Below, one piece after another: positions 21,589 to 34,119 of a stretch of DNA of 64,000 nt. Each line of letters starts with the position of its first letter. Position 1 is the first letter of the stretch. Under the pieces are notes generated by a model that saw only the letters and a program-made list of their open reading frames with translations, made no database searches and had not been told where the DNA came from. A program made the position numbers and the translations under genes. Source of the DNA: Thalassia testudinum (taxonomy: Eukaryota > Streptophyta > Magnoliopsida > Alismatales > Hydrocharitaceae); contig JAZHRO010000024.1 in the NCBI GenBank assembly GCA_037157565.1, positions 14,576,501-14,640,500 on the forward strand, read 5' to 3'.

Positions 21589-23312
21589 TGTAAATTCTTT
21601 CCTACCAGGAGGGGGTGAAGTAATAAATTGTGGAAATAAAATATACAATCTCACAAAATACAATCAATCACACAATGTGCACAAATATTTTTAGGTGGAA
21701 ACCCAAATCGGGTGAAAACCACTACCTAACCCTCTCGAGTTAGGATTTTCCGATCAACCAAGTTGATCAAATCTACTAATCGAATCACTTAAACGAGGGT
21801 GATTCAACCTCAATTACAACCACGCTACTTTATACGAGGGTAGCGTACCTCAAACCCCTTCTCTTCACGAGAAGGATTTTGTCTCACGAAGGAGACGGGA
21901 ATTCGCAAAGCGAATACCCAACCAAATAACAAAGATAAATGACAACAATCCTATAGAACCAACAAAGTAATTTAAACCTAGCTTCTATAGGAATTAGGAA
22001 ACTCCCCTTTGCAAGGAGTGCGTCGAATCGATGACGCGGGTGCGTGAGGCACGCGACGGCGCAACGTCACTCTCGTGAACTACGGCGGGAAAGTAGGTGC
22101 GCGAAGGCTTGATGCTCTCAAGATGTGGAACTTGAACTTAGAGAGCAAGAGATTTTCTTCTTAGAATCAAGAGACACAAAATGGTTTGAAAGTGTATTAC
22201 AAAGTGTTTCTTGTGTATCTAGGTGTGTGTTTGTGTGCAAGAGGTTCCTCTCTATTTATAGAGGCCTTAGGAAGGCTTTGGAAGGCTTAGGAAAGCTTCC
22301 ATAGCCGTTGGGTGTAAAGCCTAAGAGAATCAGGTCGAAATCAGGAATAATGATTGCACTGACAGGCTTATCAGACGTCTGATCCTGGCATCAGACGCCT
22401 GGAAGATCACTTTAAGACGTTTGAAAATAAGGTCAGACGTCTGATTTTGGGCGGGTCTCTTCCTGACTTGGATCAGATCTAAACAGGGTTCTAGTGCAAG
22501 TCCATCAGACGACATATAGGACGTCTAGCACTATGTCTGGACGTCTAGAAACCTACTTTTTTGTGGGAATGGATTTCCAAGAGAGTGCAACGGCTAGAAA
22601 ATCTCTGAGAAGAGATTTTGGGTCAGCCGAGGGAAAACGATCATTTATCAGACGTCTGGAAAGGCCTAAGGACGTGTGATAAGGCTCTAACGGTCATATC
22701 CTTCAGTGTTTGCTAAGCCAGCCAACGGTCCACTAATTGGACGTATGGCAAAGTCATCAGACGTCTGGACTAAGGTCTGGACGTCTGACTTCATCAGACA
22801 GAACTACCAAGTCCAGCCTAAATGTTTATCAGACGTCTGAATCAACAGTCAGACGTCTTAAAACACATTATCAGACGTCTGATATTGAAATTAGACATCT
22901 GGAAATGCTGTTTGAACCTTATATTGGTTTTCTAAGTTCTGTACAGAAAATCTAAGTATCCTAGGATTGTGCTGGTGTTCCTAGGACTACTGTTAGGGTA
23001 CTTTGAGGCTCTTTAACATGAATCTAAGTAACAAAAATAAAGAGCAACAAAAGAAACGAAAAATACAAAAGGTACAAGAGAAGGAAATCTATCCTATTCT
23101 TCATCTCCTTCCTTCTTCAATCCATCGCTCCTCGCGAATCTCCTTTATTCTCCATCAACCTCCTCCAATCCGTCCTGGATGTGAGCTCGAACTCCGTCTA
23201 ATCATGTCTCAATTTGCAATTGACCAGAAATCTAAGACTCCAAGTGCAAATGTTAAATGACATGTGTTTTGTTATCATCAAAATAAATGATCGTAGTGCT
23301 CTAGCACCAACA
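21589..23312 (-). repeat. Sirevirus 5' LTR
   Basis: The 1724-bp partner of the LTR at 17750 has the same TG/CA ends, TATA box (22252-22260) and palindrome array (22370-22900). It lacks about 13 bases present in the other LTR near 18930 and differs at scattered positions, mainly transitions. Confidence 0.93.
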
Positions 23313-25183
23313 CTCCACAGTCCGCGTACCCTCGCCTGACTGCCCTGGTTTGCCCAGTGGGCCTGACAAGTTGGTGTAGGAGAGCTAGCAGAACCCCGGG
23401 GCCTATGGGGTAACTAGTGCTCTCCCTACACTAGTAGCTCTCCTCGGTATTGTGTACACGAGAGCCAAAAGTCGGTACAAAGTGGCCAGACCTAACCCCG
23501 GGTCCCTGGGGAGGCTAGCTCCGCTCTGCACTAAACAGGGAGACAATCGCTCTCCTTGGTACTCCGTACTCAAGGGCCAACTCACTTCCCCAATTCTATT
23601 CCATTCACTTTCTAGGAGTTCTACTCCTGGTTCCCCGTAGGGTTTGTGCTCAGCCAATTTAGGTTTTATCTTTTCAGCTTTATATAGCCCATGTTCCCAA
23701 CCGTAATTATTCATTCATAATTAGGTAGCTGTTAACCAATTACAGGCAGTTATCGTTTCCTTTCTAATTTTCCAAGACTGCAATGTATATGCATTCAAGC
23801 TAGTTTTCCAGTCCTAGGATTCATGCCATACCTTAGGATCTATCATTCAATCTAGTTTTCCAATCTTAAGATTCATGCAATACCCTAGGATCTATCATTC
23901 AATCTAGTTTTTTAATCCTAGGGTTCATGCAATACCCTAAACTCTATTAATTATTTCACAATTGCATAATTTTTGATAAATAATTGAAAGGGTCACTCTA
24001 CCCACAAAATCAGGAGTACTGGGGGCGTAATTGGCAAGCCCGTGCGCCTCCGCAACCCCCAGAGCCGCAATGGAATGGGGTCATAACACAAGAATCAAAG
24101 ACAAGGAGCTACTCATAGCAGCATACGATTACTGTAAACAAGTAGAGGAACTAAATCTAAGAAGAACGAAACTTGAAACGCGGAAAACGGACTCCGAACG
24201 GACCCTAAACAGGTCAAAAACGACGAGTCTGCCCAAAATCAGACGTCTGGAACTTCTTCCAGACGGCTTAAATGATTGCTCAGGTCATACCTTGATTTGC
24301 GTGGTCCTTCAGATGTCCAGAAGCTTGCTAAATCGTCTGGACTTAGTTTCCAGACGTCCGAATGTCACTCCGGACATCTGGAGACCCTCTCCGTCGTCTG
24401 GTGCTGTGCCCAGACGTCTGATCTATGTGGGATGGCATGCCCTTGCGCCTTCCCGAACAAGTCCTGCACACACACACGCCCGCTCTCATCATGAAAGGAT
24501 GCAGGAGACTTCGGCGGAACGGCTGCATGGCTGTACACGCGAAAGAAGAAGATAAAAATAACGTACCTGTCAGACGTCTGGACCTTCCTCCAGACGTCTC
24601 CTGCGTTGTCTGGACGTAAGTCCAGACGTCTGATTCTGGGAAATTTTTCCAGAATCAGAACCTTCTCACTCTCCGCCCGCAGTGCACGGCCGTGCCGCGC
24701 TGCGTCCGCCTGCTGCCTGAGCTGCAGCGGCTCTTCCCCAGCACCACACGCTTGCTGCACACTCGCCGGTCGACTCTGGCTACTCCGGCGAGCTCGCAAC
24801 CTCGCGGTCAAGCTCCCTCTTCCTCTCATAACAGCTCCTCCTCCCCACACACTCGCAACAGTCGCTGTTGCCGCTCTCGCCTGCTCGCTCTCTCGCTGAC
24901 AGGGAGAAGAAGAAGAAGATGGAGGTGGAGTGAGGGTAAGGGAGAGGCGTATTTGAAGACAGCTCGGGGAGAGAGAAAGAGGAAAGGCTGCATCTGCAGG
25001 GAAGGAGGAAAGAGAAGGAGGGTGGCGGGTTCAGTCTGCGCGCGCATGCGCGCAGACGCGAACCCGTACGCCGAAAAAAAATTAATTCCATACTTCTGGG
25101 AAGGCTTCCAGACATCTGACCAGACGTCTGGACCGCTTTCTAGACGTCTTAAACGACGTTTGATGCCCGGTTATAACATCTCC

Positions 25184-28100
25184 TCACCTCAATTTCGTCG
25201 GTCTGCGGTGACAACATAGGCTTCCCCACCTTTCAATCGCTTCCAGCCGCCGGTCGTTGGCTCTTGGGCATCACCTTCGTCAGTTGATGGGTCTCCTCCC
25301 CTTTCATCGTCATCAGCCAACGACAGGTGACCTTGGACACCTCCTGCTTCCCATTAGATAGATTTATATGCTTTCCAGGAGTAGAATTAGTATAATTTTA
25401 CTGCTTTTTAGTTAATTGATTGTTAGATTAGAATAGGAATGGGGTAAATTAGCTATGATCCGCATCTCTCTGATCAATTCAGATCAGAGAGACTCTCATG
25501 CACATCATCATCATCATTAATCTTCCCTTACATTCCATTTGATCGTTTTTTAATTCCCTTGATTTTGACTTTATTGATCACCCATACATTACGGTCTAAT
25601 TTCAGACGTGAGAACATTGGTTCTTAGATATGAAATTAGCACAAAAAAAATCACTTTAGTGGGTTTCCCATTCATTTTGCAATTCCACAAAGAACCCTCG
25701 ATTTTCTCTCAACTCGAATTGCTTGATCTTGTTTAAAATGGTGTTTACTATTCAGATCAGTCATTTGGAATTCATTTGAGGTTTTATCGGATTTAATTGA
25801 GCATTTTGAGATTGAATTGGTTTGATTTTGATGTATGCAAGGATTCCAATGTTTATGAGCTTTGTTTTAATTTGTGGATGAGCATATATCTAATCTAAGC
25901 CCTATGTTGGCGATCTAAGCCCTAGTATCTGTTCTAATCGACGCCATTGCCGGGAATAAAAACCCAACAACACTTTCTTATGATTATTTGATGAATGTCA
26001 TAGAAAGTCGATCAGTCATCGACTTCCTCATCTTGTGCTCTTTTATTAAAAACCAATACTGAATATGTTCCTACGAAAGCACGTACTTTTTTATTAGAGA
26101 CTAATATTGAGTATATTTCTATGAGAGCATGAATAATACATATATAAAACTAAGCAGTTTAAACCTAATTTAAGATATCAATTGGAAATCAAAATACATT
26201 GATTAATATATTTTGCAATGCGTGTCATATTTTAATTTCCAATAGATATTTTTTATTTTTTCTTAATTAAAAATCAAGATATACCAAATAATATATTTTA
26301 AAATACATGATATGTTGATTCTACATCCATCGATAACCAAGATATACCAATTAAAAATTATATTAAATTTTAATATTATTAACTTTTACACTCACAAAAT
26401 AAAACGCAAGTTAAAAACTAATGCATAACTAAAGCAACGTGAGAGAATAATCAGGAGACTAATGTTTCCAATAATGTTCAATTATTTTCTTTTTTAATCA
26501 TTTTTTTCCACCACCCTCTCAACTCTTTTTTTTCCTTTAAACATCAGCGGACCCTCTCTCACTCCTTCCTCTTGACCTTTTTATCTTTTTACTCTTATTT
26601 TATTTTTTTTATACATTATTTAATATGTTCCTCCATTTCAAATTTGATAGACATTCTCATCTTATATTTTTTATTAGAGATCAATATTAAATATATTTTT
26701 ATAAAAATATAAAATAATATATATATAAAATTAAATAATATAAATTTAATTTAAAGTACTAATTGAAAATAAAATTATATTGAGTAATACATTTGTAATG
26801 TATAATATATTTTAATTTCTATCTGATATTTAATTTTTATCATCGATCGAAAATTAAGATATATAAAAAAATAAATTTTACAATATATAATATATTAATT
26901 TTCTATTGATCGAAAATTATGATATATCAACTAAAAATTATATTTAATTTTTATTTAATTAACTTTTATAGTTCCACATTGATTAAATTTTACACTTTCA
27001 TGCCAACATGTGGATTAAAAAATAAGTATTTTACAACTCCTGTCCTCGGATGTTTATTTTCAGAGGAAACAACCGTAGTAATAGCATACGTCGCCACCGC
27101 AGGTTAACGAACGCGGTGGGGAGGGCGAACAGCGTAACGGTGAATGTCTAAGGATAATTTTATTTGCTGCGATAGGTCACTTTAAATATCACTCTTTCTC
27201 AATGTTATCCATCGCATTATATAAATTAACCCACCATTTGTTTCACTAATAGACTCTGAAACTTTCTCAACACAGCACTTCCTAAAGCTTATGATCCCCA
27301 CTGGGCATCCTTTGGATATGGGTAGAAATAAGCTTAATTTGTTTGGATTAATTAGCGTGGAATTAGCTGAGAAGATTGAAAAAATGATAATTGGTTAGGG
27401 TTTGTTTACAATAAAGATTAGTTAATTTGAATTTGCTTCTTTGTAATATGAGATAACCTCGATTTATGTTTAATTGAATGTGACAATTAATCCCTATTTA
27501 TATTTACTGAATGTGGATTATAAATTAAGATTAACCTATGATGTAAAAAGATGATGTATACTTGGATATGGAAGTTAGAATGAAAAGATAAGATTGAAAA
27601 AAATATATTTACCTTTGAGATCGTACGTAAGTTAATTGGTATTTTTTTATTTATATTGAAATGAAGGGACATATTAAGAAAAATTTTTATCTAAGAGAAT
27701 AAACAAAAGGAAAGATAAAATAAGGATTAACTTATGACTTACTTCAACCAGCACTCCAACACAGGTTAGGAAGATAAATAAAAATTAAATTATCTTCTAC
27801 AGTAAACACAAGATACTTTTCCTCGTTAAACTAGACCTTAATAATAATATGATACAAAGAGAAGTTCTACTCCCACTTCATTATGAAATTGGTTGGTATA
27901 GCGGTCTTTTCCTTTTTTATGTTTTATTTTTCTGACAACTCAAAATCTCCCGTAGATAAATCGAAAAAGACATACCTCCAACATCAGATGGTTCACGAGT
28001 AACCATTAGGAATATCGTCAAAACCAACGGAGTGAAGAAGAAAATGGTGATGCGTTATCATTTGATTCGTGGTCTGGAAGCCGAAACTTCATCATCATCA

Positions 28101-31058
28101 TCAGACATACATAGGTGTCGTTCTCCTACTCCGCTTGCGTATACTTTTCTTTTTGGTCGGTAAAGGGGCGCTTTATGTTATAGCACATGCATGCACGATT
28201 GAACCCCACGCCAAACGCACGTGCACCGTTGGGTCCAAGTTGGCACTCATCTCTGTGCTATAGGATCTGCATAAGGAAAACACTGGAGATTGATGACAAT
28301 CGTCTTTTCTCTGCGCTTGGGTTTGGATTTGGGTTGGACAAATTCTTTGCAATGGAAAGGGAGTGGCTTTTGTTTTATATGCGGGGTCCATTTCAACCCC
28401 CACAAAGTGACATCGACAACCTCGTGCTGGTAGGCGATTGTGAGGATAAGGGATGCGGGAAACAGATCATGCATGGGACTCACTCACATATCCAACGCAG
28501 AGACATTGTTCATGCAAATAATTAAAAGAGAAAGGAGGATTAGTGATCTTTTCAATGTGGGATGGAGACGTTTTCGTGCATTAGCCAACTCTTATCTAGT
28601 AGTTTTCTGTGGATGTGGAATTTTGTGCGTTTAGTGGCAGAGAATTGTCAGGCTCTCCTAACCCACTTGCAACTCATAAAAGAGGGAAAATGATATATGG
28701 AAGGGTTAGAGCTCTTAACCATGTGTTACATACTGATACTACAGGATCAAAACTATACGACGAGAGCTATATATAAAATTTGAGTGGTGTAGCATATTGC
28801 ATCAACACCATGACATGGGCTTTATAAGACTTGTCCGTAGCACTATAGCTACGACATGATTGATAGTGTATGGCACAATTTGCACAGAGCAAGCCAATAT
28901 CAACGTCGACATCAGCCAAGCCAAGAGGGTGGAATGTCTCTGCCCATAAGTGTGGGGACTAACACCTTAATATCCTTTTCATTTTCCTAAAGGGCTAGAG
29001 ATATAGGGATCGTATTCATTGGAAATGTTTTTATTTATTATTATTTTTTTATGACCTTATTCATATGCATTATTCGTCGTCTCTTTCTTTGGATGTATCA
29101 TCTGTTTCCCAGTGATGTGATCGTGTATCGATCCAATTAATCCTTATTTCAAATTTAAGAAGATAGCAATTCGACTTCTTCCAGCCAACTTCCAAATCTA
29201 ATTAACATAAAGTGGACAAAGTATGCATTACTTCAGGGTCCCATTTGACGGAGACACAAAAAAATAGAAGTTCTGCGTGAATCTACAAATTAAGGGCTAA
29301 GGGTTAGCTTAATTAGAATGTTAATTATATGCATGTTCTCATGTGTTAATCTTCGCTTAACTTCAATATTGATTAATTTGATGTTACAACACGTAGATTA
29401 TGGGAAAATAAAATGCTTTTGCTAACACTTACTTAGATTAGTGTTTGGAAACCCATTTGCAGCAAGAGCACTCTTCACATACTCTCTAATGCACTAAATA
29501 CTATAGGTAAATTAACCATTCAAGTAAATATATGATAGCCTTCTCTGCAAGGAAAACAAAAATGAAGGCGGTCGCCACCGCCGCATTGTGAAAGCCAAGG
29601 CAGCCTTAAGAATATAAAGTAGTGGAATTCATTATGCCTCTTTCTCCATGTCAAAAACCTTGGTCGTCCAACGTTTCAATTAATAGATCATTTAAGTGGG
29701 TTTGTCCTCCATCTTTTATTCTTAAATTGCATAGTATTTTGTTTTTGTCCCTCAGTTTATCATTTTTTTTTTCTTTAATTTCTGTTGTTAAAAGGGTTAA
29801 ATATAATGAAGATCAGATCTCATCACCTTTTAGATACCTGTGGGAGCTCTATCAAGAAGCCAACTCTCTAGTGGCTTTGCCTCTCCCTTTCTCTCTCAAG
29901 AATTGCCACGGAAATGTGCAGAACTCGTATTGGTAACGTTCAAGAGCCAAACTAAAGATTCTGAGGTGCCAATTATTTTTCATCTACCTCATCAATTCAA
30001 GCGAAGCGGAAAGGGAAAAACCCAACCATTTGCGTAGAAGGAAAAAAAAAAAAACGTTATAATATATTTTATAATATATAAAATAAAAATGATAACTCCA
30101 ATCGATATATTTTAATTTTAAATATAAGAAAAAAATACATATTTAAAAATCAATTGATTGAGGGTCGATATCTACCCTCACTCTGCCTCTTGTCTCTCGC
30201 ATATCTCTTAGCTAAAGGAGATATAGAGAGCACGACAGCAAATGATCGATTGTATTTAACAATTAGCTGATCACTTATTGTCGTACACTTTCTCTCTCTC
30301 CTCTGAACCAATTAAAAGTATTAAAAATCAAGTAAAAAGAAACTATTGCTCGTGGCTTCACATGTGCAACAGTAACTTTTTTGTTTCAATGATATCGTAA
30401 CTTTTTCCGTACTTATCCGTGGAGAGACTGTCCTGTAATTTTTAGATTAATTGGATATATTATATATTATTTTTCGTAGACTAATTAAATGCACATCCTC
30501 TCTTTTGGCTTTGTTCCATGTGCAGTCATTAAAGTAATATTAAATTTTATCGGCCGGATGTAACTTGGTGTACGTTGCTCCACTGAAGTACGTTTGCGTG
30601 CACCAGTTAAACATTTCATGATCAAATTAAACATTTGCATATGATTGATGCATTACATGTTATAATTTTATACCTTTTCGCGGAAGGTAACGTGTCTCCC
30701 TCTTTAATATACTTACTGTTTATTTAATGGCACATCCTTCCCTTTAAATTAAATCATTGTGTAGGCTCTCAAGTAATTACATGATAAATATTAATTTACC
30801 ATGATTATTGCAATTAGGTGGATTGGTGCATACAGTATGTTCTATTATCAATAAAAGTCAAGCGAACGTATATAGAAGGAAAGTAGAGTATAACATGTTT
30901 ATGGAAGAAAGGATGAAAAAATTTGAGTTATTTTTTAATTTCTCTAATTTACTTGAAATGAATTTAAGTAATTATTAATTATAATCACTATCTAAATTTT
31001 ATTTACAAATTATATATTTATTCATTAATATTTTTTGTGAATAATGTTATTTACATTA
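25184..31058. other. Unassigned AT-rich sequence between two solo LTRs
   Basis: I recognise no gene. It includes a C/T-rich start continuing the target of the solo LTR, a hairpin (TCTCTCTGATC, 6-base loop, GATCAGAGAGA) at 25465-25492, the AT-rich repeat copies at 26040-26960, and ordinary unique-looking sequence at 27000-31000. Short open frames at 28187-28525 and 29622-29936 have no family features. Confidence 0.35.
26040..26960. repeat. Two diverged copies of a ~300-bp AT-rich repeat
   Basis: The words TTTTTTATTAGAGA, ATATTGAGTATATTTCTAT, TTAATTTCCAATAGATATTT and AATCAAGATATACC (26085-26365) recur in the same order, changed but alignable, at 26665-26950. Related words appear near 30060-30140 and 36060-36180, so this is a dispersed family. 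Confidence 0.55.
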
Positions 31059-31063
31059 AAATC

Positions 31064-33707
31064 TGTTATGAACGCGTACCCCAAACGTATTTTAAGATGT
31101 CTGGGAGGTGGGTCAGACGTCGGACCAGACGTCTGGGATCGTTGCCAAACGTCTGGAAATCTGTTATCTTTGACACGCGCGGGTCGTCAAGACCCGCATA
31201 TTCACTTATTCCTTCTGCGGCTGTAGATTCCCCTACCGCACTCCTCTCTCCTCCTCGCGCGGCCTTAAAAGGCCACGCGCTCTTCCGTCACCACCGCCTC
31301 CTTCCTCTTCTCCTTCAGCTAGTGAGCGCGAGAGTGAGCGCGAGGTTGCAGCGGCAGCGGCGGCCGCAGTGAGCGCAGAGGAGGTGCTGCGTACGAGAGC
31401 GGCGCTCAGCCGTGAGGGCGAGCTCGCCGGGGCTGCCAGGGCTGGCCGGCGGGGAGCGCAGTGGGCGCAGGGCGACGCGGGGGGGACTGCTGCGGTCCGA
31501 GTAGCAGGCTCACGAGGTGCGACGAGGCACGACGTCGCGAGTGGAGGGCGAGTCGCGGCCTGATTCTGGAAACGTTTCCAGAATCAGATGTCTGGGCTGA
31601 TAGCCAGACGGCGGGGGCGACGTCTGGAAGACCATCCAGACGTCTGAAAGGTGAGTTCTTCCGTCTTCTTCCTTCCTGTCGACTGACCGTACTGAGAGAG
31701 AGAGTTGGGTGCGCGCAGGCTCGGTGATTCGCCATCCAACGCGAATCAGACGTCTGGCTGTAGTACCAGACGGCGGGAGCGACCTCCAGACGTCTGGGAT
31801 GACCATCGGACGTCTGGGAACTAGGCCAGACGTCCCTGCAGGCTTCTGGACGTCTGAGAAATCACGCAGAACAAGGTAATTCTCTGATCCACTTTTTAAG
31901 ACGTCTGGAAGAAGTTCCAGACGTCTGATTTTGCACAGTGTCGTCATTTTCGACCCGTTGAGGGCCCGTTCGGGTTCCGTTTTCCGCGTTTCGAGTTGCG
32001 TTCTTTCCGGAATTAAATCCTCTACCCGTTTACAGTAGCTATACACTGTTTTGAGACACTCCTTATGTTTGATCCTTGTGATAGGACCTCGTTCCGTTGC
32101 AGTCTTGGGGGTTGGGAGGCACGCGGGATTCCCGATCACGCCCCCATTACTCCCGCGTACCTGGTAGAGTGGCTTTAAGTATAATCTGTTAAATTATGAA
32201 ACCATAAATAGAACCTAGGACATTGCATGAATCCTAGGAATGAGAAATAGATTGAATGGTAGATCCTACGGTGTTGCATGAATCCTAGGGCTAGAAAACT
32301 AGATTGTATGATAGATCCTAGGATATGACATGAATCCTAGGACAGGAAAACTAGTGGAATGTATGAATACTACAGTCTTGGAAAATGTGTAAAGGAAATA
32401 ATAGCTGCCTGTAAATTCGTTTAAACAGCTACCTGTTATGAATAAATGAACATGATTAAGAATATGGGTTGTATGAACGTGAAACTGGAATGGTGAAACT
32501 GGAATGTTCTGAGTTAAAGAGCTGGAACCCTACGGGGAATTAGGAGTAAAACTCCTGGAAAGGGAATGGAAAAGAATTGGGGAAGTGAGCTGACCCTTGA
32601 GTACGGAGTACCAAGGAGAGCGACTGTCCCCCTGTTTAGTGCAGAGCGGAGCCAGCCGCCCCAGGGACCCGGGGTTAGGACTGGCCACTCTGTACCGACT
32701 TGCTGGCCCTCGCGTACGTAGTACCGAGGAGGGCTACTAGTGTAGGGAGGTACTAGCTACCCCACGGACCCCGGGGTTCTGCTAGCCTCCCACACCGACT
32801 TGTTAGGCCCACTAGGGCAAACCAAGGTAGTCAGGCGAGGGTGCGTGGACTGTGGAGGGGCAAGGCCCTGGTTTGGTTACTGTGGAGGGGTTGGACCCCT
32901 GTTACTAAGAGGGCTCTGCCCTGGACTGGTTCCGTGTTGTGCTTTGGGCGCACCCGTTAACGGAAACGACTGACCGCGTGCTAGTACGGGTTAGCTACCT
33001 GTGCGTTTATCGCGCGTGCTGTAGTCACCGTTACGTTTGTTCAGTGACCTTGGGGTGGTTGACTGAGGGTAGGATCACCACAGGGAACTCTCCCGGCCAG
33101 GAGAGCACCACGTGCTACTTCTATCTTTTGGAAAAGATTGCAATCAAGATTGTTCCCACGAGGAACATTCGAGATCAAGTGAAGGATCTGAGAAATAAAT
33201 GAAATCGTGAGATAATTGAAAGACTTAAATAAAGAAAGTAACAGAACTTAACAGCTACTGTACACACTACTGTTTCTTTAGTTTTAGTTGCCACTCTACT
33301 CAGTGTTTTGCTGACGTGTTACATTCGTTACCTTTCAGGACCAGGTGTTGAGTAGCTAGGGTCAGCGTCTGCAGAGGACGCTGGGCCGAGTAGGGTCGAG
33401 TAGAGTTACCACTGTTTCTTGTACATCTTTTTGTTCCGTTATAGTGAGTAGTTCTTGTTTCCGCTGTACTTTTCTTTACCTGCTGTTCATATTTAGTTAT
33501 GAATGTTGTTCTACTGTTGTGGTGGTATATACTGTAGTAGTTTCCTTCCTTGCTGCTGTATTTTCTTACTGTTAGTTATATTCATGTTGAATGTGATTTA
33601 TTTTACTGCTCTTTTGGTTACTTCCTCGTTGGACGACTAGGTCTTGGGATTAGTTGAGTCGGTCCGGTTCTCGTGTCTCGTACAGGCTCGGGAACTGGGT
33701 CGTTACA
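31064..33707 (+). mobile_element. Solo LTR, 2.7-kb family, copy 2
   Basis: The 2644-bp unit runs TGTTATGAACG to CGTTACA with an exact TSD AAATC (31059-31063, 33708-33712). The 3' half (32500-33700) aligns well with copy 3 at 40380-41580 and, inverted, with 16895-17749 plus 23318-23720 of copy 1. CAGACGTCTGG palindromes cluster at 31095-31160 and 31570-31930. A CpG-rich block occupies 31230-31570. It has no internal region, hence a solo LTR. The short open frames inside are GC-rich chance frames. Confidence 0.9.
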
Positions 33708-33712
33708 AAATC

Positions 33713-34119
33713 TCAGTAACATCAAAAGAAGGAATTTGTTGGTTCAGATAACGAAATAGAAGAGTTATGATTATAATAGGTTTAAGTTAGGTACGTATAA
33801 TGTTAGATTATGAAAATTTTTTATATTAAATAAATATATACATGGTGGTCTTATATATTATTCTTTTTTAGATAATTTAATTTTTATTTTAGTAAATTAT
33901 TTAATTGTTAAAGATATTACAATATTTTTTAAAATTTTAAATAATATAAATATTAGATGTAATTTTAATGAGAAATACATCAATTTTTATAAATATTGTG
34001 ATTAAAGTTGTAGATCTATTTATTAAATATGAATAGTATAAACAAGAAACGGAGACGATTTTATATGATCACGTTTAAGTATTTTATTAAGGAAGTGTAA
34101 ATAATATTTGAATATTATA
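33713..34119. other. AT-rich sequence preceding the CACTA repeats
   Basis: No gene or end sequence is recognised. It may already be part of the CACTA element, whose left end I could not find. Confidence 0.3.

Larger units (their letters stand above)
17750..23312 (-). mobile_element. Complete gag-only Sirevirus retrotransposon
   Basis: The 5563-bp element is flanked by an exact 5-bp TSD, CTCCA (17745-17749 and 23313-23317). In minus-strand order it has the 5' LTR (21589-23312), PBS, one gag frame, an array of polypurine tracts, and the 3' LTR (17750-19485). The internal region is only 2103 bp and codes for Gag alone; protease, integrase, RT and RNase H are absent. The long coiled-coil Gag, tRNA-iMet PBS and multiple AAGGGGGAG tracts are known hallmarks of Sireviruses. 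It must have moved with enzymes from elsewhere. The LTRs differ at scattered bases plus a small indel near 22760, so it is not recent. Confidence 0.92.
16895..25178 (-). mobile_element. Solo LTR, 2.7-kb family, copy 1 (split by a Sirevirus)
   Basis: In plus coordinates it begins TGTTACGACCCG at 16895 and ends GGTTATAACA at 25178, so in element orientation it runs TGTTATAACC to GTAACA. The 5 bases before (TCTCC, 16890-16894) and after (TCTCC, 25179-25183) are an exact TSD. Removing the Sirevirus and one copy of its TSD leaves about 2716 bp, matching the copies at 31064 and 38823, which read in the opposite orientation. No coding sequence, PBS or PPT adjoins it, so it is a solo LTR left by LTR-LTR recombination. 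It carries many CAGACGTCTG palindromes (24230-24640, 25100-25160). I cannot assign it to Copia or gypsy. Confidence 0.85.

Noticed and set aside
24365..25115. Several overlapping 100-175 codon frames
   Set aside because: They lie in the GC-rich palindromic part of a solo LTR, occur on both strands, and do not correspond to each other in the other two LTR copies.
31406..32139. 209- and 109-codon minus-strand frames
   Set aside because: Inside the second solo LTR; frames are not preserved in copies 1 and 3.
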